Assembly (NCBI GenBank): GCA_934454745.1 | Contig: CAKSGP010000071.1 | Coordinates: forward strand, 1-7,355 | Direction: 5' to 3' | Length of the DNA: 7,355 nucleotides | Origin: an uncultured Clostridia bacterium | Lineage (GTDB): Bacteria; Bacillota; Clostridia; UBA1381 | Shown here: in pieces, positions 1-4,309 of the stretch | Layout of the letters: each line of letters opens with the position of its first letter | How positions within the stretch are numbered: the first letter of the stretch is position 1 | Made by a program: the position numbers and the translations under genes | Notes under the pieces: generated by a model | The model's input: only the letters and a program-made list of their open reading frames with translations | What the model was told of the DNA's origin: nothing | The model's database searches: none

Positions 1-52
1 CCTCTGATTCCATCATAAACTCTATAAATTCTATCTTTGCTTCTGTTAAAAT
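1..52 (-). CDS. pyrE: 5' end of a probable orotate phosphoribosyltransferase gene (partial, ATT start)
   Basis: Only the first 17 codons are inside the window; the gene runs off the left edge. Read on the minus strand from 52, the frame gives ILTEAKIEFIEFMMESE. This resembles the N-terminal helix of clostridial PyrE proteins, which typically read like FIEFMLES followed by a G/E-V-L-x-F-G-D-F segment. PyrE joins orotate to PRPP to make OMP in cytosolic pyrimidine synthesis. The start is unusual: a strong GGAGGG site (58-63) lies six bases before ATT at 52-50, and the frame has a stop at 79-77 with no ATG, GTG or TTG between that stop and codon 13. The alternative, ATG at 16-14, has no ribosome binding site and would discard the conserved helix. 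A 17-bp-spacer promoter lies upstream. The identity rests on 17 residues only, so it is tentative; being coding is more secure. Confidence 0.45.
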   Translation of the reverse strand, partial: MLTEAKIEFIEFMMESE

Positions 53-57
53 ATTTG

Positions 58-63
58 CCCTCC
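58..63 (-). promoter_or_regulatory. Ribosome binding site that decides the ATT start of the pyrE-like gene
   Basis: Minus-strand GGAGGG closely matches the anti-Shine-Dalgarno core. The ATT codon at 52-50 begins after a gap of five bases (53-57), an optimal distance. No conventional start codon lies at a usable distance downstream, so the site points to ATT as the initiator or to a base error at position 50. Confidence 0.6.
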
Positions 64-134
64 GTATATTTAAAATTTAATCCTATTTCATCTTTCAAGC
101 TATATCGCAAGCACAAACGCCTGTATACACGTCT

Positions 135-163
135 ATTATATCATATTTTTTTTTATTTGTAAA
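135..163 (-). promoter_or_regulatory. Sigma-A promoter for the leftward pyrE-like gene
   Basis: On the minus strand, TTTACA (163-158) and a perfect TATAAT (140-135) are separated by 17 bases containing an A-run. Transcription would start near 128, giving a leader of about 76 nt before the ATT start. I saw no PyrR-type attenuator or riboswitch that I could name in that leader. Confidence 0.7.
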
Positions 164-253
164 CTACTAATTGAAGGGAAAAATGCAAAATAAAAATGTC
201 ACTATCGTGACTGTCGTTTCGTTGCACTTCACTCCAATATGTATACTTTTTTG

Positions 254-282
254 CTAATAGGAAATTTCTAATTTTCTATTAG
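254..282. promoter_or_regulatory. Dyad symmetry upstream of the -35 box, candidate operator
   Basis: The arms CTAATAGGAAATT (254-266) and AATTTTCTATTAG (270-282) are complementary over 13 bases, with a single G-T pair and a 3-base centre. The element ends nine bases before the -35 box of the rightward promoter. No T-run follows on either strand, so a transcription-factor site seems likelier than an intrinsic terminator. The regulator is unknown. Confidence 0.45.
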
Positions 283-291
283 ATAAAAATA

Positions 292-320
292 TTGACTTTG
301 ATCAGGAATAATGTTATAAT
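292..320 (+). promoter_or_regulatory. Strong sigma-A promoter for the phosphoribosyltransferase-sstT unit
   Basis: TTGACT (292-297), a 17-base spacer and TATAAT (315-320) form a near-consensus promoter, with an extended -10 TG at 312-313. Transcription should begin near 327, only about 30 nt before the ATG at 357. That leaves no room for a purine riboswitch and excludes the upstream in-frame TTG at 321 as start codon. Confidence 0.85.
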
Positions 321-356
321 TTGTATGAAATACTACATAAAGAGGGTTATAATAAA

Positions 357-896
357 ATGAAAAATTGTTATAAGATGAATATTGCGGGACTTGAGAGGGA
401 GCTTCCCTACTGTTCAATAAACGAAAAGCTTGATATTGCGGCGTTTATTATGTTCTCTGATGTTGAGCTTACGGTTGCCTGTGCAACGGAGCTTCTTAAG
501 AAGGTGCCTGAATTCGATATTATCTTAACAGCAGAATCAAAGGGGATTCCATTAGCTTATGAAATGGCACGTCAATCAGGTAAATCATACGTTGTTGTCA
601 GAAAATCCATAAAGCTATATATGAAAAATCCCACAAAGGTAACAGTAAAATCCATTACAACAGCAGAAGAGCAGACAATGTATCTCGGCGAGGACGATAT
701 GGCAATGCTAAAGGGCAAGCGTGTTCTTATAGTAGACGACGTAATAAGCACAGGCGAGTCACTCCGTTCAGTTGAGGAATTCTGCAAGAAGGCAGATGCA
801 ACAATATGCGGTGAGGCGGCAGTACTAGCAGAGGGTGATTCCGCTGACAGAAAGGATATTATATATCTTGAAAAGCTTCCGCTTTTCTTTAAATAA
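357..896 (+). CDS. Purine-type phosphoribosyltransferase (adenine or hypoxanthine/guanine/xanthine PRTase family)
   Basis: This 179-aa cytosolic PRTase should transfer phosphoribose from PRPP to a purine base, or act as a PRPP-sensing regulator of that fold. The PRPP-binding motif VLIVDDVISTGES spans residues 123-135, with the Asp-Asp pair and STGES phosphate loop intact. ILTAESKGIPLA (about 56-67) is the conserved segment after the first core strand. The layout recalls archaeal Hpt/GfcR-type and Apt-like proteins more than classic bacterial Apt, so the base specificity cannot be read from sequence. The ATG at 357 is preferred because it follows AGAGGG (341-346) by ten bases and the promoter -10 covers the upstream TTG. 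The gene is divergent from a pyrE-like PRTase and 29 bp upstream of sstT, so both plus genes probably share one transcript. A 7-bp hairpin covers its last codons. Confidence 0.85.
   Translation: MKNCYKMNIAGLERELPYCSINEKLDIAAFIMFSDVELTVACATELLKKVPEFDIILTAESKGIPLAYEMARQSGKSYVVVRKSIKLYMKNPTKVTVKSITTAEEQTMYLGEDDMAMLKGKRVLIVDDVISTGESLRSVEEFCKKADATICGEAAVLAEGDSADRKDIIYLEKLPLFFK
870..890 (+). terminator. Hairpin with U-rich tail at the 3' end of the PRTase gene
   Basis: GAAAAGC (870-876), a TTCC loop and GCTTTTC (881-887) form a perfect 7-bp stem followed by TTT. It lies inside the last codons of the PRTase frame, before the sstT start. The GC core is short, so it is at most a partial terminator or an mRNA 3'-end stabiliser; chance is possible. 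Confidence 0.3.
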
Positions 897-925
897 CGGC
901 TGTTTATTGAAAGGATTGTCATTAT

Positions 926-2140
926 TTGAGAAGGATTATAAATATTTATAAAAATACAAACCCGATTCTACGCATTGCCATAGGTCTTATGGCAGGCGTA
1001 CTTATCGGGTTTTTTGCTCCGTCTGCGACGGTGACGGGAATATTCGGCGAGGTATTTGTAGGTACATTAAAGGCAATTGCTCCGATTCTTGTTCTTGTGC
1101 TTGTCATAAGCTCACTTGCAAATGCAAAATCAGGTATTGGCAGGAATTTTGCAACGGTTATATTTTTGTATCTCCTAAGTACGTTCCTTGCCGCATTCGT
1201 TGCGGTTATGGCAAGCAGACTGTTCCCCATAACGCTTAAGCTTTCAGATACAGCTGTAAGCTCGTCATCTGTTGCAAATATTGCAGACGTATTTAAAAAT
1301 CTTATTATGAATATGATTTCAAACCCCATTGAAGCTTTGTTTAATGCAAATTATACGGGCATACTTTTTTGGGCGGTAGTTTTAGGCATGGCACTAAAAC
1401 ACGCAAGCGATACAACAAAGGCGGTTTTACAAAACATTGCAGATGCAGTAACAAAAGTCGTTAGTTGGATTATTGCCTTTGCACCTTTTGGAATTATGGG
1501 ACTTGTGTACTCCTCCGTTGCATCAAACGGCATTGAAATTTTTACTGATTACGGTGTACTTCTTGCAGTTTTAACAGGTTGTATGCTGACGGTTGCGTTG
1601 GTTGTAAACCCCATAATCGTTGCCGTGGCACTTAGGAAAAATCCCTTTCCGTTAGTTTTCAGATGTCTTAAAGACAGCGGAATTACTGCATTTTTTACAC
1701 GAAGCTCGGCGGCAAATATACCTGTTAATATGGAGCTGTGCCAAAAACTCGGACTTAACAGAAATATCTATTCCGTTTCAATCCCTTTAGGTGCAACTAT
1801 TAATATGAACGGAGCCGCGGTTACCATAACCGTTATGACTCTTGCTGCGGCAAATACCCTGGGAATAAGCGTTGATATTCCCACAGCACTTGTACTAAGT
1901 ATTGTTGCAACACTTGGTGCCTGCGGCTCATCAGGTGTGACAGGCGGTTCATTACTGCTGATACCTATGGCTTGCTCACTATTTAATATTAATAACGATA
2001 TTGCAATGCAGGTTGTAGGCATAGGCTTTATAATAGGTGTTATTCAGGACTCCTTTGAAACGGCAATTAACTCATCAGGAGATGTACTCTTTGCCGCAAC
2101 GGCAGAGCTTATGGACAAAAGGCAAAGGCACAGACCATAA
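926..2140 (+). CDS. sstT: Serine/threonine:Na+ symporter SstT
   Basis: This 404-aa inner-membrane protein of the dicarboxylate/amino acid:cation symporter (DAACS, GltP-like) family imports serine and threonine with sodium. The match to SstT is close along its whole length. It includes the N-terminal helix with GLMAGVLIGFFAPS, FVGTLKAIAPILVLVLVISS (about 44-63), the signature FFTRSSAANIPVN (256-268), ATINMNGAAVTITV (290-303), the re-entrant loop region GACGSSGVTGGSLLLIP (331-347) and IQDSFETAINSSGD (373-386). Length is near the family norm of about 400-415. The start is TTG at 926, ten bases after GAAAGGA (909-915). The next in-frame ATG (codon 22) would cut into the first membrane helix. It follows the PRTase gene by 29 bp without a promoter of its own, so co-transcription is likely. 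Its final codons and stop lie inside a hairpin shared with the convergent lipoprotein gene. Confidence 0.95.
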   Translation: MRRIINIYKNTNPILRIAIGLMAGVLIGFFAPSATVTGIFGEVFVGTLKAIAPILVLVLVISSLANAKSGIGRNFATVIFLYLLSTFLAAFVAVMASRLFPITLKLSDTAVSSSSVANIADVFKNLIMNMISNPIEALFNANYTGILFWAVVLGMALKHASDTTKAVLQNIADAVTKVVSWIIAFAPFGIMGLVYSSVASNGIEIFTDYGVLLAVLTGCMLTVALVVNPIIVAVALRKNPFPLVFRCLKDSGITAFFTRSSAANIPVNMELCQKLGLNRNIYSVSIPLGATINMNGAAVTITVMTLAAANTLGISVDIPTALVLSIVATLGACGSSGVTGGSLLLIPMACSLFNINNDIAMQVVGIGFIIGVIQDSFETAINSSGDVLFAATAELMDKRQRHRP

Positions 2141-2156
2141 CAGTCTGTGCCTTTGC
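2117..2156 (-). terminator. Convergent-gene hairpin, terminator of the lipoprotein transcript
   Basis: Arms at 2122-2135 (GCAAAGGCACAGAC) and 2143-2156 form a perfect 14-bp stem with a 7-base loop. On the minus strand it begins 15 bases after the lipoprotein stop and is followed by CTTTTG, a modest T-run. On the plus strand it is followed by an A-rich stretch, so it is a poor intrinsic terminator for sstT. It encodes the last SstT residues and the loop contains the stop codon. Confidence 0.6.
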
Positions 2157-2171
2157 AAAAGTAAAAACAAC

Positions 2172-2756
2172 TTATTTTACATTAAATACCTTTTTAAGAA
2201 TATCGCCTGTGGGCTCTGCGTATTTATAAACCATAACCTCTACCGGGTTTTCCTCATCAGATATGATATATGTTTTCTGTACCTTTGTTTTTTGACCCGG
2301 GTCAATAATCTCTACACCTGAAAGTACGTTTATACCCTCTGCATTAACAACTGTCGGCATAAGCTTTGAACCATTCTGTGTAACATCAGTAGAGAATAAA
2401 TTGTCAAAGGCAAGAGGCTCGCTTGATGTGTTCTTAAATGAGAATGAAATAACAATAATATTTGAATCCTCATTTTCAACAATCTTTGCCTCATCAATTG
2501 AAATATCAAATCCTGCAACCTCACCATTGGTCTTTACGCCTTCAATTTTTTCTGAACTAAGGCTTTTTCCGTCAATTTTATCCATATCAACTTCTTTGCC
2601 TGCACCGTCAATTGTAGAACCCTTTATTTCATTTCCATCAGAATCAACTGCCGCACCGCCTTGAGTTACGGTTTTGCCTGAATCTCTGTTCTTACCGCAA
2701 GCCGCCATAGAAAATACAAGTGACATTGCCGCTATAACTGCCAACACTTTTTTCAT
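2172..2756 (-). CDS. Secreted lipoprotein with a DUF5067-like domain
   Basis: This 194-aa exported protein has a type II signal peptide: MKK, a hydrophobic core to about residue 16, and the lipobox MAAC with the lipidated cysteine at 20. A hydrophilic, Asp/Gly/Lys-rich linker (21-80) contains loosely repeated IDG/IEG steps (49-51, 61-63, 71-73). The C-terminal part (about 82-180) is a beta-rich domain. Its conserved points are IVISFSFKNTSSEP, TQNGSKL, the DPGQKTKVQKTYII strand and NPVEVMVY, which together resemble DUF5067, a domain common in Firmicutes lipoproteins and of unknown function. The ATG is firm: GGAAGGAGT (2771-2763) lies six bases upstream. The gene has its own promoter (2825-2853) and is divergent from the CHR operon, which does not by itself show a shared role. 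The domain assignment is from memory of the motif pattern. Confidence 0.8.
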   Translation of the reverse strand: MKKVLAVIAAMSLVFSMAACGKNRDSGKTVTQGGAAVDSDGNEIKGSTIDGAGKEVDMDKIDGKSLSSEKIEGVKTNGEVAGFDISIDEAKIVENEDSNIIVISFSFKNTSSEPLAFDNLFSTDVTQNGSKLMPTVVNAEGINVLSGVEIIDPGQKTKVQKTYIISDEENPVEVMVYKYAEPTGDILKKVFNVK

Positions 2757-2824
2757 ATATATACTCCTTCCAAAAGTAAGTCCGTAAATTTCTCAGACTT
2801 ATATGCTCCTTTAATTTCTTATAC

Positions 2825-2853
2825 ATACTATCACAATAAGGGTGAAAAATCAA
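2825..2853 (-). promoter_or_regulatory. Promoter of the lipoprotein gene
   Basis: On the minus strand, TTGATT (2853-2848) and TAGTAT (2830-2825) are 17 bases apart. Transcription would start near 2818, giving a leader of about 60 nt. The -35 box lies 58 bp from the -35 box of the opposing CHR promoter. Confidence 0.65.
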
Positions 2854-2911
2854 GTCTTTTAACAAAAATTCATATCCCATTAATATTTTATCCTAAAACT
2901 TTATTTTATGT

Positions 2912-2940
2912 TTGACATATTCTGAGATATATAGTAAAAT
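2912..2940 (+). promoter_or_regulatory. Promoter of the CHR operon
   Basis: A perfect -35 TTGACA (2912-2917), a 17-base spacer and TAAAAT (2935-2940) form a strong sigma-A promoter. Transcription should start near 2947, leaving a leader of about 118 nt that contains the small reading frame and two structures described separately. Confidence 0.8.
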
Positions 2941-2966
2941 ATATAAGCATATTAAAAACGGAGAAC

Positions 2967-3027
2967 ATTAACGTGAAAAACAAACGTCGTATTTCAAGCG
3001 ACCTGCTTGCTTCTTTTTCACGCTAAT
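2967..3027 (+). repeat. Imperfect inverted repeat in the CHR-operon leader
   Basis: Arms 2967-2980 and 3014-3027 are complementary at 13 of 14 positions; the only mismatch is A2971 with C3023, and CGTGAAAAA pairs with TTTTTCACG. The interior holds a 5-bp hairpin CAAGC-GACCT-GCTTG (2995-3009). The left arm covers the GTG of the small frame and the right arm its stop codon. As RNA it could fold into one long stem that hides the GTG. TAATTTTG follows, so weak termination is also possible. Confidence 0.5.
2973..3026 (+). CDS. Putative 17-codon leader peptide ahead of the CHR genes
   Basis: The frame opens with GTG at 2973, nine to ten bases after CGGAG (2959-2963), and stops with TAA at 3024-3026. 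The predicted peptide is MKNKRRISSDLLASFSR, basic at the N-terminus and with no hydrophobic segment, so it is not a membrane microprotein. It is the first frame with a ribosome binding site after the predicted transcription start and ends 38 bases before the ATG of the first CHR gene, a layout typical of regulatory leader peptides. It coincides with the inverted repeat at 2967-3027. Its first four codons (MKNK) also match the start of the CHR gene. Translation is unproven; chance cannot be excluded for so short a frame. Confidence 0.35.
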   Translation: MKNKRRISSDLLASFSR

Positions 3028-3034
3028 TTTGTGT

Positions 3035-3049
3035 CGCCGCTTGGCGGCG
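3035..3049 (+). promoter_or_regulatory. GC-rich hairpin just before the CHR ribosome binding site
   Basis: CGCCGC (3035-3040), a TTG loop and GCGGCG (3044-3049) give a perfect 6-bp all-GC stem in an otherwise AT-rich leader. It ends four bases before GGAGGA (3054-3059), the ribosome binding site for ATG 3065. No T-run follows, so it is not a terminator. It could tune translation or protect the mRNA. Confidence 0.5.
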
Positions 3050-3064
3050 GAATGGAGGATTTAT

Positions 3065-3616
3065 ATGAAAAACAAGCTCTTAGAGCTGTTCCTGACTTTT
3101 TTCAAAATTGGACTTTTTACATTCGGCGGAGGCTATGCAATGATTCCCCTTATACAGCGTGAGGCAGTTGAAAAGAATAATTGGGTAAGTGATGACGATA
3201 TTCTTGAGGTTATTGCCATTGCAGAATCAACCCCTGGCCCCATTGCAATTAACTCGGCAACCTTTATAGGATACAAAGTGGCAGGGGTTTTTGGTTCATT
3301 TTTCGCAACCTTGGGCGTTGTATTGCCGTCATTTATAATAATACTGGCTATTTCATTCGTTTTACGTGAGTTCCAGGATATAAAATACGTTCAGTATGCT
3401 TTTGTGGGAATACGTGCGGGTGTTCTTGCACTGATTATAAAAGCCTGGTGGACAATGTATAAAAAAATCCCAAAAATGGGGCTTGCATATTTTATTGCAA
3501 TCTCTGCATTCATTATAACGGCATTTTTTGATATTCACGTACTTATTGTTATAGTATCAAGCGGTATTCTCGGACTTATAGCATCGCTTATCAATGAGAG
3601 GAGGGCAAAGAAATGA
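3065..3616 (+). CDS. Single-domain chromate transporter family (CHR) protein, first subunit
   Basis: This 183-aa membrane protein is one CHR domain. Long ChrA proteins have two such domains fused; short ones are encoded as adjacent pairs, thought to work together with opposite membrane orientation. The family motif FGGGYAM (20-26) with PLIQ, the helix-2 motif ESTPGPIAIN (54-63), and GVVLPSF (84-90) are all present, followed by about three more hydrophobic helices. The C-terminus is basic (NERRAKK). ATG 3065 is chosen because GGAGGA lies five bases upstream; the longer frame from TTG 3029 would run through the leader hairpin. The gene overlaps the next CHR gene by four bases. CHR proteins are named for chromate export, but in an anaerobe without other metal-resistance genes nearby the true substrate may be another anion. 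Confidence 0.9.
   Translation: MKNKLLELFLTFFKIGLFTFGGGYAMIPLIQREAVEKNNWVSDDDILEVIAIAESTPGPIAINSATFIGYKVAGVFGSFFATLGVVLPSFIIILAISFVLREFQDIKYVQYAFVGIRAGVLALIIKAWWTMYKKIPKMGLAYFIAISAFIITAFFDIHVLIVIVSSGILGLIASLINERRAKK
3110..3142 (+). repeat. 33-bp direct repeat, copy 1
   Basis: This block encodes the GLFTFGGGYAM motif of the first CHR gene and is identical, base for base, to 3652-3684 in the second. Identity holds at every synonymous position, while sequence on both sides diverges. Confidence 0.9.
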
Positions 3617-4194
3617 TTTTCCTCGAATTATTTTATACCTTCTTTAAAATCGGACTTTTTACATTCGGCGGAGGCTATGCAATGCTCCCCCTTATACAGG
3701 CGGAGGTAATCGCGAAGAATTGGATTTCCCAAGCTGACCTTGTAAATTATATTGCTGTTTCAGAATCAACCCCCGGTCCCTTTGCAATTAATATCGCAAC
3801 GTATATCGGCTCTGAAATGGGCGGTCAATTCGGTTTCTGGGGAAATATATTAGGCTCATTCTGCTCAACACTGGGTGTTGTTCTGCCGTCTTTTATAGTA
3901 ATACTGATTGTTGCACATTTCTTTGAGAAATTTAAGGAGAGCAAGGCAATAAAAGGAGTTATGTCCGGACTTAAACCTGCGGTTATAGGACTTATAGCGG
4001 CAGCTGTTATATCAATTGGCAAAACCGTATTTGAGCCGTTTTTTACATCAGGTATAAATCTTGCAAATCCTATGCTCTGGATCTCTGTCGGGACAACTGC
4101 GGTTATGACCGTTCTTGCATTTAAAAAGGCACACCCTATTCTCATAATCTGTCTTTCGGCGGTTATAGGAATAATCACAGGAATTTGCATTTAA
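3613..4194 (+). CDS. Single-domain chromate transporter family (CHR) protein, second subunit
   Basis: This 193-aa membrane protein is the partner CHR domain. It carries FGGGYAM (18-24), ESTPGPFAIN (51-60) and GVVLPSF (88-94), followed by further hydrophobic helices and a hydrophobic C-terminal end (ILIICLSAVIGIITG). The ATG overlaps the TGA of the preceding gene as ATGA. GGAGGG in 3599-3604 supplies the ribosome binding site, so translational coupling and roughly equal expression are expected for a heteromeric transporter. It differs from the first subunit by an insertion after the helix-2 motif (about 70-86, GGQFGFWGNILGS) and a different C-terminal half, as usual for the two non-equivalent halves. 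No clear terminator follows; ileS has its own promoter 28 bp downstream. The substrate is uncertain for the same reason as its partner. Confidence 0.9.
   Translation: MIFLELFYTFFKIGLFTFGGGYAMLPLIQAEVIAKNWISQADLVNYIAVSESTPGPFAINIATYIGSEMGGQFGFWGNILGSFCSTLGVVLPSFIVILIVAHFFEKFKESKAIKGVMSGLKPAVIGLIAAAVISIGKTVFEPFFTSGINLANPMLWISVGTTAVMTVLAFKKAHPILIICLSAVIGIITGICI
3652..3684 (+). repeat. 33-bp direct repeat, copy 2
   Basis: This is the identical partner of 3110-3142, 542 bp downstream and in the same codon phase. Recombination between the copies would fuse the first codons of one CHR gene to the body of the other in frame. Confidence 0.9.
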
Positions 4195-4221
4195 AAGATG
4201 ATTGTTATTTCACATAAATTC

Positions 4222-4250
4222 TTGACAATCGTTTTGTTTTGTAATATAAT
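4222..4250 (+). promoter_or_regulatory. Consensus promoter of ileS
   Basis: TTGACA (4222-4227), 17 bases, then TATAAT (4245-4250): a full sigma-A consensus. The start site near 4257 leaves a leader of about 53 nt. The leader has only a weak 6-bp dyad (4263-4268 with 4283-4288) and none of the T-box landmarks, such as a GGTGG-type antiterminator bulge or a terminator. Confidence 0.85.
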
Positions 4251-4309
4251 AATTGGGTATATTCTGGATAAATATTAATAATTCCGGACACATTTACGGA
4301 GGTAATAAA

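Larger units (their letters stand above)
53..356. other. Divergent control region between the two phosphoribosyltransferase genes
   Basis: This gene-poor stretch holds a leftward promoter (135-163), a rightward promoter (292-320), and a 13-bp-arm dyad (254-282) just upstream of the rightward promoter. A small perfect inverted repeat GTCAC-TATC-GTGAC lies at 198-211. A 24-codon open frame at 183-257 lacks a convincing promoter and is not called as a gene. The rest is AT-rich spacer. Confidence 0.7.

Noticed and set aside
321..356. Longer N-terminus for the phosphoribosyltransferase starting at TTG 321
   Set aside because: The TTG directly follows the promoter -10 box and lies upstream of the predicted transcript start; ATG 357 has a proper ribosome binding site.
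327..356. Purine riboswitch ahead of the phosphoribosyltransferase
   Set aside because: The predicted leader is only about 30 nt, too short for the aptamer.
2037..2321. 94-codon plus-strand frame across the sstT end and the antisense of the lipoprotein
   Set aside because: It overlaps two well-supported genes and its translation resembles no protein; it is a shadow frame.
2692..2880. 62-codon minus-strand frame overlapping the lipoprotein start
   Set aside because: It spans the lipoprotein promoter and ribosome binding site, is out of frame with the real gene and has no family-like character.
3029..3064. Longer N-terminus for the first CHR protein starting at TTG 3029
   Set aside because: It would translate through the GC hairpin and the ribosome binding site; ATG 3065 with GGAGGA five bases upstream matches the usual CHR N-terminus.
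2757..3064. Known metal or anion riboswitch (for example yybP-ykoY or fluoride type) ahead of the CHR genes
   Set aside because: I could not find the conserved core sequences of these classes; the leader structures seen are simple hairpins.
3825..4190. 121-codon minus-strand frame inside the second CHR gene
   Set aside because: It is antisense to a recognised membrane-protein gene; such open antisense frames are common opposite hydrophobic coding sequence.
3065..4194. Chromate-resistance island
   Set aside because: No chrB, chrC, metal-sensor or transposon genes lie nearby; paired short CHR genes are common in anaerobes without a proven chromate role.
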